A stretch of DNA of 64,000 nucleotides, from the NCBI RefSeq assembly GCF_014451325.2, contig NZ_JACSCH020000003.1, forward strand, positions 248,001 to 312,000. The letters run 5' to 3'. The position numbers and the translations under genes were made by a program. The notes under the pieces are model-generated. The model did no database searches. It was given only the letters and a program-made list of their open reading frames with translations, and was not told the DNA's origin. How positions within the stretch are numbered: position 1 is the first letter of the stretch; the number at the start of each line of letters is the position of its first letter. This DNA comes from Streptomyces sp. CB02980. GTDB lineage: Bacteria; Actinomycetota; Actinomycetes; Streptomycetales; Streptomycetaceae. Of the stretch, positions 32,732 to 41,124 are shown piece after piece.

Positions 32732-34195
32732 ATGAGCAGTATCGACACGCCGGCCGACGTACCCAGACCGCGGGCGGCGACGCGGCCGGCGCCCACCACC
32801 CTCACCTGGGTGACGCTCGCCCTGATGACCACCGCGTCGGTGGCGAGTCTGCGGGCCGCGCCCACCATGGCCGTCTACGGCCTGGCCTGCGTGTTCCTCT
32901 ACCTCGTCCCGGCGATCGTGTTCCTGCTGCCGACCGCCCTGGTCTCCGCGGAGCTCGCCTCCGGCTGGAACGGCGGCGTGTACCGGTGGGTCTCGGAGGG
33001 GCTGTCGAAGCCGCTCGGATTCCTTGCCGTGTGGTGCCAGTTCGCGATGACGATCTTCTACTATCCGAGCCTGCTCGGGTTCGTCGCGTCCACCATCGCC
33101 TACATCATCGACCCGGCACTCGCCTCCAGCGGCCCGTACACCGCGATCGTCATCGTGGTCCTCTACTGGACGGGCGTGTGGATCTCCTCGCGCGGCACGA
33201 AGGCACTGGCCGGACTCGCCAGCTGGGGTCTGATCATCGGGACCCTGATCCCCGGCACCCTGCTGGTGGTCCTCGGCATGGTCTTCCTCGGCCAGGGCAA
33301 CCCCTCGGCCGCCCCGATGACCGCCGCGAACCTCTTCCCGCAGTGGACGGGCCTCGCCAGCCTCGTCCTGATCGTCAACAACTTCCTGTCGTACTCCGGC
33401 ATGGAGATGAACGCCGTGCACGTCTCCTCGCTCAAGGACCCGGCGAAGGAGTACCCCAAGTCGATGTTCCTGGCGATGGGCCTGGTGCTGCTGATCTTCA
33501 TCCTGCCGGCGCTCGCCATCAGCTGGGTCGTACCCGCCGACCAGCTCAGCCTCACGGCGGGCGTGATGCAGGCCTTCGACGCCTTCTTCGCGTACTTCAA
33601 CATCGGCTGGCTCACCCCGATCGCCGCCGTCGCCCTGGTGTCCGCCTCCCTCGGCGGCATGCTCACCTGGCTCGCAGGCCCCTCGAAGGGCCTCCTGGAG
33701 ATCTCCCGCCAGGAGGGCTACCTGCCGCCGTACCTGCAGAAGCTGAACAAGAACGGCATTCAGCAGAACATCCTTGTTTCCCAGGGTGTCGTCACCACGG
33801 TCATCGCCCTCGGGTACGCGCTGATCCCGAACGTCTCCAGCGTCTACTGGATCTTCTCGGTCATCACCACGCAGGTGTATCTGATCGTCTACCTGCTGAT
33901 GTTCGCCGCGGCGATGCGGCTGCGGAAGACCCAGCCCGACCACCCCCGCGGCTACCGCGCACCCGCGCTCGGCGTGCTGTGCGTCGTCGGCCTGCTCGCC
34001 TCGGTCGCCGCCCTGTGCATCGGCTTCATCCCGAGCTCGCAGTTCGGCAGCGGCAGCGTCTGGGCGTACGTCGCCATCGTCGGCGGCGGCCTCGTCCTCC
34101 TGGGCCTGCTCATCCCGTGGGCCTTCCTGAAGTTCCGCAAGCCGAGCTGGAAGACGGCCGCCGCCACCACTCCGAGCGAGGGAGAGCAGGCATGA
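32732..34195 (+). CDS. APC family amino acid permease/antiporter
   Basis: A 487-residue membrane transporter with about twelve helices. The first helix region includes TLTWVTLALMTTASVASLRA, similar to glutamate:GABA-type antiporters. SGWNGGVYRWVSEGL, SYSGMEMNAVHVSSLKDP and LAGPSKGLLEISRQEGYLP are characteristic of APC-family carriers of the GadC/YjeM type. ATG 32732 follows GAGGGAGGGCCCC. Its last codon overlaps the start of a small membrane protein (ATGA), which suggests an accessory subunit. No decarboxylase is nearby, so the substrate pair is undetermined. Confidence 0.93.
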   Translation: MSSIDTPADVPRPRAATRPAPTTLTWVTLALMTTASVASLRAAPTMAVYGLACVFLYLVPAIVFLLPTALVSAELASGWNGGVYRWVSEGLSKPLGFLAVWCQFAMTIFYYPSLLGFVASTIAYIIDPALASSGPYTAIVIVVLYWTGVWISSRGTKALAGLASWGLIIGTLIPGTLLVVLGMVFLGQGNPSAAPMTAANLFPQWTGLASLVLIVNNFLSYSGMEMNAVHVSSLKDPAKEYPKSMFLAMGLVLLIFILPALAISWVVPADQLSLTAGVMQAFDAFFAYFNIGWLTPIAAVALVSASLGGMLTWLAGPSKGLLEISRQEGYLPPYLQKLNKNGIQQNILVSQGVVTTVIALGYALIPNVSSVYWIFSVITTQVYLIVYLLMFAAAMRLRKTQPDHPRGYRAPALGVLCVVGLLASVAALCIGFIPSSQFGSGSVWAYVAIVGGGLVLLGLLIPWAFLKFRKPSWKTAAATTPSEGEQA

Positions 34196-34629
34196 GCCCC
34201 ACCCGCTTCGCCTCCGAGCACAAATGGATCTACTGGGGCGCGATCGTGATCCTCGTCGGCCTCGTCATCACCGGCCTCGTCCGGTACGAGGCGGTGAAGA
34301 CGAACAACGAGACCGCGGCCAAGGCCAACCAGCTCCGGGACGAGCTGGTGCAGGCCGGATACCCGGCCCCCGACACCGAGACCCTCGAACGGGTCCTCGG
34401 CACCGACGGCGGCCCGGTCTGCGACGATCCGGGCAGCGCCCTGAAGACGGCGCTGTGGAAGATCCAGCAGGGGAACGGTGCCGCCGGCCCCGGGATGCGT
34501 CCTGTCATCACCGACGCCAAGGCCGTCGAGGTCGAGCGGCTCGTCCTCCAGGTCTACTGCCCGGACGAGGTCGACGACTTCGAGGACTCCCTGAACGACC
34601 TCAAGACCGACGACACCGTCCGTCGGTGA
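34192..34629 (+). CDS. Small single-pass membrane protein coupled to the permease
   Basis: A 145-residue protein with one N-terminal membrane helix (WIYWGAIVILVGLVITGLV, about residues 12-30) and a soluble, charged outside domain with two Cys (VCDDPGSALKTALW and VYCPDEVDDFED) that could form a disulfide. The ATG at 34192 overlaps the permease stop by 4 bases, so translation is coupled. It is most likely an accessory or regulatory partner of the APC permease. No named family was recognised. A three-unit repeat lies just downstream. Confidence 0.85.
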   Translation: MSPTRFASEHKWIYWGAIVILVGLVITGLVRYEAVKTNNETAAKANQLRDELVQAGYPAPDTETLERVLGTDGGPVCDDPGSALKTALWKIQQGNGAAGPGMRPVITDAKAVEVERLVLQVYCPDEVDDFEDSLNDLKTDDTVRR

Positions 34630-34695
34630 GGTGCGGGGGCCCGGGCTCCCCCGCACCGCCTGCGACGATCACAGCGGCCGCCCGGGGCCGTGCGG

Positions 34696-34771
34696 GGCAG
34701 CCGGTGGAGCAGCCTGCGGGGGCAACCGGCGGAGCAGCCTGCGGGGGGCAGCCGGTGGAGCAGCCTGCGGG
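34696..34771. repeat. Three 25-base tandem repeats
   Basis: Units beginning GGCAGCCGGTGGAGCAGCCT at 34696, 34721 and 34747 differ by at most two bases, with one extra G before the third. They lie between the permease partner and the dehydrogenase gene, ending 42 bases before the latter's start. Confidence 0.8.
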
Positions 34772-34813
34772 GGCAACCCCCGCCGCCCCCGGGCCGTGCG
34801 CGATCATGCCGTC

Positions 34814-35773
34814 ATGAAGCTGCGCTGCGCCGTACTCGACGACTACCAGGGCGTGGCCCTGACCTCCGCCGACTGGAGCCCGCTCGCCGACCGCGTCGAC
34901 GTACGCGTCCTGCGCGAGCACCTCACCGACCGGGACGCGCTCGTCGCGGCCGTCGAGGACTGCGAGATCCTCGTCGTCATGCGGGAGCGGACCCCCGTCG
35001 ACGCCGAGCTCCTGGCCCGGCTCCCCCGGCTCCGGCTCCTCGTCACCTCCGGGATGCGCAACGCCTCCGTCGACGTCGCCGCCGCACGCGCGCGCGGGGT
35101 CACCGTCTGCGGCACGGCGAGCAGTTCCGAGCCGCCCACCGAACTCACCTGGGCGCTCCTCCTCGGCCTGGCCCGGCACGTACCGGCCGAGGCGCGGGCG
35201 CTGCGCGAGGGCGGGCCCTGGCAGTCCACCGTCGGCGCCGACCTGGCGGGCCGGACCCTCGGTCTCGTCGGTCTCGGCAAGATCGGCGCCCGGGTGGCCC
35301 GGATCGGCCTCGCCTTCGGGATGGACGTGCGCGCGTGGAGCCCGAACCTGACGGAGGAGCGGGCCGCCGAGCACGGCGTGCGGTGCGCGAAGGACAAGCG
35401 GGAGCTGTTCACGGACAGCGACTTCGTCTCGCTCCACATGGTGCTCTCGGACCGGACCCGCGGCCTGGTCGGGGAGCCCGAGCTGCGGGCGATGCGCCCG
35501 CACGCGTACCTCGTCAACACCTCCCGGGCGGGGCTCGTCGACGGCGGTGCGCTGCTGCGGGCGCTGCGCGAGGGGTCGATCGCGGGGGCCGGGCTCGATG
35601 TCTTCGAGACGGAGCCGCTGCCCGCGGACGATCCGCTGCGGTCCCTGCCGAACGTGCTCGCGCTGCCGCACCTCGGCTATGTGACGGAGGGGAACTACGG
35701 ACGGTACTTCGGGCAGGCGGTGGAGGACATCGAGGCGTTTCTGGCGGGTGCGCCGGTACGGGAGTTGGGCTGA
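34814..35773 (+). CDS. D-isomer-specific 2-hydroxyacid dehydrogenase
   Basis: A 319-residue NAD-dependent dehydrogenase. The catalytic domain surrounds a Rossmann domain with TLGLVGLGKIGARVARIGLA (GxGxxG), RAWSPNLTEERA, and the substrate-binding signature VNTSRAGLVDGGALLRAL. The catalytic residues are suggested by Arg in that stretch, Glu in LDVFETEPLP and His in LALPHLGYVT. ATG 34814 begins MKLRCAVLDDYQ. It stands alone, so its natural 2-keto/2-hydroxy acid substrate cannot be inferred. Length is normal for the family. Confidence 0.93.
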   Translation: MKLRCAVLDDYQGVALTSADWSPLADRVDVRVLREHLTDRDALVAAVEDCEILVVMRERTPVDAELLARLPRLRLLVTSGMRNASVDVAAARARGVTVCGTASSSEPPTELTWALLLGLARHVPAEARALREGGPWQSTVGADLAGRTLGLVGLGKIGARVARIGLAFGMDVRAWSPNLTEERAAEHGVRCAKDKRELFTDSDFVSLHMVLSDRTRGLVGEPELRAMRPHAYLVNTSRAGLVDGGALLRALREGSIAGAGLDVFETEPLPADDPLRSLPNVLALPHLGYVTEGNYGRYFGQAVEDIEAFLAGAPVRELG

Positions 35774-35872
35774 GCCGGCCGCTGAGGCGGCCCGGTCCCG
35801 GGCGCCGGTCACTCGGGCTCGTCCGCACCAGGTGCCGTGACCTGCCCGGGCTCGTCCGCGCGTCGCCGTGAC

Positions 35873-36229
35873 CTAGGCCAGGCTCGTCCGCGCCAGTTCC
35901 ACGAACTCCTCGTCCGTCAGGCCCAGTTCGCGGGCGTCCGCTGCCGCCTCGCGGAGCCGGGAGACCAGGCGGGCGCGGTCGGGGGCGGTGGCGCCGGGGA
36001 CGATGAGGGCGCCGCGGCCCCGGCGGAGTTCGATCAGGCCCTCCTCGCGGAGCCGCTGATAGCCCCGGAGGACGGTGTGGACGTTGACGCCGAGGGAGTC
36101 GGCGAGTTCCCGGGCGGCCGGGAGGCGCTCGCCGGGCGCGGCGGAGCCGTCGGCGAGGGCGCCGCGGACGCAGGCGGCGATCTGGTCGCCGAGGGGCACG
36201 GCGGAGGCCGGGTCGACACGGAAGAGCAC
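35873..36229 (-). CDS. GntR family regulator (YtrA-like)
   Basis: A 118-residue regulator from GTG 36229. The winged helix (VPLGDQIAACVRGALADGSA, GERLPAARELADSLGVNVHT, VLRGYQRLREEGLIELRRGR) fills residues 12-78, followed by a short helical dimerisation tail, the YtrA plan. It starts 2 bases after the DUF1648 gene's stop, so the two form an operon. The duplicated dyad at 37289-37335 before that operon is its likely operator. YtrA-type regulators usually repress their own operon. Confidence 0.92.
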   Translation of the reverse strand: MLFRVDPASAVPLGDQIAACVRGALADGSAAPGERLPAARELADSLGVNVHTVLRGYQRLREEGLIELRRGRGALIVPGATAPDRARLVSRLREAAADARELGLTDEEFVELARTSLA

Positions 36230-36231
36230 GG

Positions 36232-37275
36232 TCAGACCTTCCCATGCCGTTCGGCGAGCGTGTTGAGGAGGGCGGCGGCGGTGTGCGCGTCGGGCACGGT
36301 GACCGCGAACTCGCGGCCGTCGACCCGCCGTACGACGAGGGCCTCGCCGGAGTGCAGCACCACGCCCGTACGGCCGGCTCGGACCCGGTAGCCCCAGCCG
36401 CCGTAGTCGGCGAGCACGGCGGCGGTGTCGAGCTCCCGGACGCTCGCACCGGTGACCTCGTCGAGCGGCACGCGCACGCGTGGCCGGGAGACGAACGAGG
36501 GCCGGACGGTGACACCGCGCCGGTCGACGGTGACCCGGACCCGGGCGAGGGCCAGCCCCGGTACGCCGACGGCCAGGCCGAGCAGCGCGAGCAGGGCGCC
36601 GGGCCAGGGCGCGAGGACCAGGCCGACCGGGACGGCGACGAGGGCGAGCGCCGCGAGGACGGTCAGCGGCCGGGAGTCGGTGGCGCGGGTCCAGCCGGCG
36701 ACCTCGCTCGCGCCGAGCGTGAGCCGGGGTGCGTCGGGCTCGCCCGCGGGGGCGTCCGCTCGTTCACCGGCCGGTACGAGGCGGGTCAGCGCCCAGCCCG
36801 CGAGGGCGCACAGGGCGGCGACCGCCGCGCCGAGCGCCAGGTTGGTGAGCGGAGAGACGACCAGGACCGGGTCGACGGCGTCCAGGTTGTCCCGTACGAG
36901 GAGGGCGAGCAGTGTTCCGGCGAAGCCGGCCGTCGCCCATGCGCCCCAGAGCGCGGTACGGCGGACGAGGACCGTCCAGCCGGTGCCGAGTCCGACGAGC
37001 AGGGCGACGCTGATGACGGTGAACGCGGTGCGGCCGGTGAAGCCGTCGGCGCGGCCGCCGTCGCCCCCGGAGAAGTGGGTGGCGAGGGTGTCGGGGATCC
37101 GGTCGTCCCAGACGGCGAGCAGCGTCAGCCAGCCGACGAGGGTGAGGGCGAACGGGAACGCGGCGAGCGCGCGAAGGCGGCGTGTGGTCACCGGATTCGG
37201 CGGTGTCGCGGATGTCCCGGGTTTCGCCGGAGTGGCGGGCGGCACGGCGGGTGTGGACGGCCTGGCTCGGTTCAT
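36232..37275 (-). CDS. DUF1648 membrane protein
   Basis: A 347-residue membrane protein. After a Pro/Thr-rich tail, the DUF1648 signature DDRIPDTLATHFSGGDGGRA lies behind the first helix. About five more helices follow to residue 250, then a soluble PH-like C-terminal part (VRVTVDRRGVTVRPSFVSRP ... EFAVTVPDAHTAAALLNTL). This architecture is standard for the GntR-linked DUF1648 proteins. ATG 37275 follows AAGGGAGGGTTTCTC. The function is unknown; the family is associated with envelope stress or sporulation-related regulators in Gram-positives. Confidence 0.9.
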   Translation of the reverse strand: MNRARPSTPAVPPATPAKPGTSATPPNPVTTRRLRALAAFPFALTLVGWLTLLAVWDDRIPDTLATHFSGGDGGRADGFTGRTAFTVISVALLVGLGTGWTVLVRRTALWGAWATAGFAGTLLALLVRDNLDAVDPVLVVSPLTNLALGAAVAALCALAGWALTRLVPAGERADAPAGEPDAPRLTLGASEVAGWTRATDSRPLTVLAALALVAVPVGLVLAPWPGALLALLGLAVGVPGLALARVRVTVDRRGVTVRPSFVSRPRVRVPLDEVTGASVRELDTAAVLADYGGWGYRVRAGRTGVVLHSGEALVVRRVDGREFAVTVPDAHTAAALLNTLAERHGKV

Positions 37276-37288
37276 GAGAAACCCTCCC

Positions 37289-37335
37289 TTGTTCGCATCA
37301 GGATAGAACAAGTTGTTCGCACTCCGCTAGAACAA
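37289..37335. promoter_or_regulatory. Duplicated GntR operator
   Basis: The 23-base unit TTGTTCGCA-N6-TAGAACAA occurs twice in direct repeat, at 37289-37311 and 37313-37335, with one base between. Each unit is a dyad (TTGTT/AACAA), and their junction forms a further perfect palindrome GAACAAGTTGTTC (37306-37318). It lies just upstream of the DUF1648-GntR operon. Confidence 0.8.
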
Positions 37336-37419
37336 CTCGCCTCTGCTTCCGGATGCGGATTCCGTCCACAGCTTGCCGAATGACCCAAATGCCGACGAAT
37401 GGGGAGATCTTCATGCGTG

Positions 37420-37512
37420 ACTCGGCGGCGACCCGCAGAACCTGGTCGAGCTGGGGCTCGGCAACGTCGACGCGGCGGCGGCCGTGGGGGCCGCCGCCGC
37501 GACGAGGAGCTG
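37420..37512 (+). pseudogene. Possible gene fragment
   Basis: One forward frame in the gap reads GGDPQNLVELGLGNVDAAAA and VGAAAATRS then stops at 37512. It has coding-like composition but a stop just upstream (37417) and no start codon. It may be the 3' end of a lost gene. Weak evidence. Confidence 0.2.
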
Positions 37513-37522
37513 ACGCAGAGGT

Positions 37523-38398
37523 TCAGTTGGCGTTGTCGTCGAGGACCGCGCGCAGCGCCTCGGCGAACTCCGCCGGAGCGCCCTGCTGGCCGAACTCACC
37601 GCCCAGGAAGCCGCCGTGGTGGCTCGGGAAGACGGCGAGCGGGGTGCCGACGCCCTCGGCGACGGCGACCGCCGCGCGGGCGGCGAAGGTGTCCTCGGAC
37701 TCCTTGCCGGCCGCGACGACGATCCGGGTCGGCGCGGCGCGCAGGGCCGTGAAGTCGGGGACGTAGGAGGTGCAGCCGCGCATGTTCTGGCCGAGCAGCG
37801 GGTCGCCGCGCGAGCCGTCGTCCTCGGCCGGCAGGCCGAACGCGGCCGGGGAGGGGGCGGGCTCCTCGGCCCAGTTCGCCGGGAACTCGCCCTTGCGGGA
37901 GGTCAGCGCCAGGAACTTGGCCATCGCCGGCCCCCAGCCGTCCCGCAGATAGGTGGCGTGGACGTCCGCGCAGACCTCCAGGGCCGCCTCGCGGTCCGGG
38001 ACGACCTGGGCGGTCGGGGGCTCGTGCGCGACCAGGGTGTGCACCAGGTCGCCGCGCCGGGCGACCAGCGCGAGGGCGTTGACCGCGCCGCCGCTGCTCG
38101 CGAAGACGTCCACGGGGCCGGCGCCGAGCGCCTCGACCAGCCGGGCCAGGTCGTCGGCGTGCTCCTCGGGGAGCGTCTCCGTCGCGCCGTCGGTGCGCTC
38201 GCTGCGGGACACCCCGCGCGGGTCGTACGTGACGACGGTGCGGTCGGCGAAGTGGGAGGCGAGCGTGGTGAAGCCGGTGGCGTCCATCGGGGAGCCGATC
38301 AGCAGCAGGGGGCGCTCGCCGGTCCCGGTGCCGGGGCGTACGTCGTAGCGCAGGGTCGCGCCGGCGGTGTCCAGGACGCGGGTGTCGGTCTCGACCAT
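37523..38398 (-). CDS. Alpha/beta hydrolase
   Basis: A 291-residue hydrolase. The strand/oxyanion region is PLLLIGSPMDATGF, the nucleophile elbow VFASSGGAVNAL places Ser in an SSGG context, and the C-terminal His is in VFPSHHGGFLG. The acid is likely in the loop before it. The two-His tail and length match Streptomyces TAP-like/PcaD-type hydrolases. ATG 38398. A MarR gene lies 94 bases upstream on the same strand, but a functional link is not established. The substrate is unknown. Confidence 0.9.
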   Translation of the reverse strand: MVETDTRVLDTAGATLRYDVRPGTGTGERPLLLIGSPMDATGFTTLASHFADRTVVTYDPRGVSRSERTDGATETLPEEHADDLARLVEALGAGPVDVFASSGGAVNALALVARRGDLVHTLVAHEPPTAQVVPDREAALEVCADVHATYLRDGWGPAMAKFLALTSRKGEFPANWAEEPAPSPAAFGLPAEDDGSRGDPLLGQNMRGCTSYVPDFTALRAAPTRIVVAAGKESEDTFAARAAVAVAEGVGTPLAVFPSHHGGFLGGEFGQQGAPAEFAEALRAVLDDNAN

Positions 38399-38491
38399 GG
38401 TCGTCTCCTCGGTGGTGGGCCATGCGGCTGTTCATCGGGGTAGACCCCCGGCCCCACCGGAACTCATCGGTCGCGCGCGCGCTTCGGGGAT

Positions 38492-38935
38492 CTACCCGGC
38501 GTCGCACTCGTGATCGGCCGCGTCCACGACGACCCGGTCCAGCAGGCCGCGCAACAGGACCTGTTCGGCTGCGGTGAGGTCGCCGAAGAGCTCGCGCTCG
38601 GCCGCGCTCACGGCCGCGTCGACCCGGTCCAGGGCGGCCGCGCCCGCCTCGGTGATCTCCACGATGTGGCGGCGCCGGTCGGCAGGGTCGCGCCGCCGCT
38701 CGGCGAGCCCCTCCGACTCCAGCTCGTTGAGGATCGCGACCAGTTGGCTGGGATCGACCTCCATGGCGGCGGCCAGCTCGCGCTGGCTCATGGACCCGGG
38801 GGCGAGCTGCATCAGCGTCATCGCGTTCCTCGGGTGAAGTCCGGCGACGCCCAGGGCGGCGCGGATGCGCGCACCGGTGAGCTCCCCGCGGAAGGAGAGG
38901 AGGAAGCCGAGGCGGTCGGTCGGGAGAGCTGCCAT
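38492..38935 (-). CDS. MarR family transcriptional regulator
   Basis: A 147-residue regulator. I use ATG 38935 (MAALPTDRLGFLLSF); an in-frame GTG at 38944 lies within the only GGAGG and is an alternative. The winged helix reads HPRNAMTLMQLAPGSMSQRE, LAAAMEVDPSQLVAILNELE and the wing ERRRDPADRRRHIVEIT. It is divergent from a DoxX-like gene, with an imperfect palindrome in the 92-base gap, the usual arrangement for a repressor and its target. Confidence 0.92.
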   Translation of the reverse strand: MAALPTDRLGFLLSFRGELTGARIRAALGVAGLHPRNAMTLMQLAPGSMSQRELAAAMEVDPSQLVAILNELESEGLAERRRDPADRRRHIVEITEAGAAALDRVDAAVSAAERELFGDLTAAEQVLLRGLLDRVVVDAADHECDAG

Positions 38936-38976
38936 GTCCTCCACCGTAGCAGCGGCCCTATTGTGGAGCGAGGGAA

Positions 38977-38998
38977 ATCGTTGATACAGTTCAATGAT
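38977..38998. promoter_or_regulatory. Candidate MarR operator before the DoxX-like gene
   Basis: ATCGTTGA-TACAGT-TCAATGAT is a dyad of 8-base arms with one mismatch in an AT-rich window between the divergent MarR and DoxX-like genes. Confidence 0.55.
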
Positions 38999-39027
38999 TG
39001 AGGCACTCAGACCATTGGAGTACGTCC

Positions 39028-39375
39028 ATGTTTATCGGTTATGTCGTCGTCGCCGCGCTGCTCGCCCTCGCACTCTCGGCCTCGGCCTTCCTGACCTTCA
39101 CCCGCAACCCGCAGATCGTCGGCAGCATGACCAAGCTCGACGTGCCGGATTCCTGGCTGCCACGCCTGGCGACGCTGAAGGCGGCGGGCGCGCTCGGCCT
39201 GCTCGCGGGGCTCGCCGTGCCGGCGCTCGGCGGGGCGGCGGCGATCGGCGTCGCGCTCTACTTCATCGGCGCCCTGATCACCCACCTGCGGGCGAAGGAC
39301 TACGAGGTGGCGCCGGTCGTGGTCATCACCCTGCTCGCGATAGCCGCGCTGGTGCTGCGCACGGTCTCGGCCTGA
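39028..39375 (+). CDS. DoxX-like membrane protein
   Basis: A 115-residue protein with four hydrophobic segments (MFIGYVVVAALLALALSASA; a LATLKAAGALGLLAGLAV stretch; GAAAIGVALYFIGALITHLR; VVVITLLAIAALVLRTV) and the DoxX-type motif LKAAGALGLLAGL. DoxX-like proteins are linked to redox homeostasis or quinone-associated complexes. ATG 39028 follows TTGGAGTACGTCC. It is probably repressed by the divergent MarR regulator. Confidence 0.88.
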   Translation: MFIGYVVVAALLALALSASAFLTFTRNPQIVGSMTKLDVPDSWLPRLATLKAAGALGLLAGLAVPALGGAAAIGVALYFIGALITHLRAKDYEVAPVVVITLLAIAALVLRTVSA

Positions 39376-39453
39376 CCCCCGATCCAGCGCTCGCGATCCA
39401 ACGAGACGGAACGTCTTGCGGAGAGGTCGCATCTGGAGTACCGTCGACGACAT

Positions 39454-39473
39454 AAGACGAGACGTCTCGTCTT
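39454..39473. promoter_or_regulatory. Perfect 20-bp palindrome upstream of the ABC-F gene
   Basis: AAGACGAGACGTCTCGTCTT is fully self-complementary and lies 52 bases before the TTG start. A degenerate half-copy (ACGAGACGGAACGTCTTG) stands at about 39400. It looks like a TetR-type operator, yet no TetR gene adjoins. Confidence 0.7.
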
Positions 39474-39525
39474 GATCTGGTCCCGCCCTGGTCCTGATCC
39501 GTCGTCGACGTACAGGAGATCGCCC

Positions 39526-41124
39526 TTGTTCCGTGTCCAACTCACCGACGTCAGCAAGCGCTACGACGACCGGCACGTCCAGCACAGGACCGTGCTCGAC
39601 CGGATCTCCCTCACCGTCCGCCCCGGTGAACGCCTCGGCGTCGTCGGCGACAACGGCTCCGGGAAGTCCACCCTCCTCCGGCTCCTCGCCGGTCTGGAGA
39701 CCGCCGACAACGGCACGGTGACCGTCGAGTCCCCCGGCGGCCTCGGCCACCTCGCCCAGACCCTGGACCTTCCCCCGACCGCGACCGTCGGAGACGCCGT
39801 CGACCACGTGCTCGCGGACGTACGGGAGCTGGAGCGGGCGATCCGGGCGGCCGAGGCGGAGCTCGCCGAGACCGGTGACCTCGCCGGGTACGCGGAGCTG
39901 CTCGCCGCCTACGAGGCTCGGGGCGGCGCCGGGGCCGACCGGCGGGTCGAGACCACGCTCCGGCGGCTCGGCGAACCCGGCCCGCTCGACCGGGCCCGAC
40001 CCCTGGGCACCCTCTCGGGCGGACAGCGGTCCCGGCTCGCGCTCGCCGCCGTCCTCGCCGCCGAACCCGAACTGCTGCTGCTCGACGAGCCGACCAACGA
40101 CCTCGACGACGAGGCCGTGGCCTGGCTGGAGGAGCGGCTGCGCGCCCACCGGGGCACGGTCGTGGCCGTCTCCCACGACCGGGTCTTCCTCGACCGGGTC
40201 ACCACCGCCGTCCTGGAGGTCGACGAGGACCGCCACACCGTCCGCCGCTACGGCAACGGCTACGCCGGCTATCTCGCCGGGCGCGCCGCCGAACGGGCCC
40301 GCAGACAGCGGGAGCACGAGGAGTGGAAGGCCGAGCTCACCCGGTACAGGGCGCTCGCCGACACGAACATCGACCGGTTCTCGGCCATCCCGCGCAAGGC
40401 GCCGGCCTCGTTCAGCGGGGCGGGGGCCTTCCGGGCCCGGTCACGGGCGCACGGGGCGATGAGCCGGATCCGGGCCGCCCGCGAGCGGCTCGCCCGGCTG
40501 ACCACCGACCCGGTGCCGGCTCCCCCGGAACCGCTGCGGTTCCGCGCGGAGCTCAGGGGGGAGGGCGTGCCCGTCGACCTCGCCGGCGTCCGCGTGGACG
40601 GCCGGCTCCGGCTCGACGCCCTGCACCTCGACGCGGGAGAGCGCCTCCTGGTCACCGGGCCGAACGGCGCCGGGAAGAGCACCCTCCTGAAGGTGCTCGC
40701 GGGCGAACTCGCCCCGGACGCGGGCACGGTGGAGGTGCCTGCCCAGGTGGGCACGCTCCGTCAGGAGACGGCCCCGCCCACCGACCCCCGTACGGTGGGC
40801 GAGGCCTTCGGAGCGGACCGTACGGACGAACTGCTCGCCCTCGGTCTCTTCTCCGCCGGGGACCTGACGACCCCGGTCCGGTATCTGTCGACAGGACAGC
40901 GCCGGAAACTCGAACTGGCGCGTCTCGTCACCGAACCGGCCGATCTGCTCCTCCTCGACGAGCCGACCAACCATCTGGCCCCGGCGCTCGTGGAGGAGAT
41001 CGAGGCCGCGCTCGCGCACTACCCGGGCACGCTGGTCGTGGTCACCCACGACCGGCGCCTCAGGGAGGGCTTCCGGGGCCGCCGCCTGGAACTGGCACCG
41101 GCCCCCGCCCTGGTGAGGACCTAG
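39526..41124 (+). CDS. ABC-F family ATPase
   Basis: A 532-residue soluble protein with two ABC ATPase cassettes and no membrane domain. Walker A sites are GDNGSGKST and GPNGAGKST. Signature motifs are LSGGQRSRLALAA and LSTGQRRKLELARL, the latter with STGQ in place of SGGQ. Walker B sites are LLLLDEPTND and LLLLDEPTNH. The linker (about 240-310) is Arg-rich, as in ribosome-acting ABC-F proteins. TTG 39526 follows CAGGAGATCGCCC. Members protect ribosomes from antibiotics or tune translation. The palindrome at 39454 suggests inducible control. The stop overlaps that of cobN on the other strand within CTAG. Confidence 0.93.
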   Translation: MFRVQLTDVSKRYDDRHVQHRTVLDRISLTVRPGERLGVVGDNGSGKSTLLRLLAGLETADNGTVTVESPGGLGHLAQTLDLPPTATVGDAVDHVLADVRELERAIRAAEAELAETGDLAGYAELLAAYEARGGAGADRRVETTLRRLGEPGPLDRARPLGTLSGGQRSRLALAAVLAAEPELLLLDEPTNDLDDEAVAWLEERLRAHRGTVVAVSHDRVFLDRVTTAVLEVDEDRHTVRRYGNGYAGYLAGRAAERARRQREHEEWKAELTRYRALADTNIDRFSAIPRKAPASFSGAGAFRARSRAHGAMSRIRAARERLARLTTDPVPAPPEPLRFRAELRGEGVPVDLAGVRVDGRLRLDALHLDAGERLLVTGPNGAGKSTLLKVLAGELAPDAGTVEVPAQVGTLRQETAPPTDPRTVGEAFGADRTDELLALGLFSAGDLTTPVRYLSTGQRRKLELARLVTEPADLLLLDEPTNHLAPALVEEIEAALAHYPGTLVVVTHDRRLREGFRGRRLELAPAPALVRT

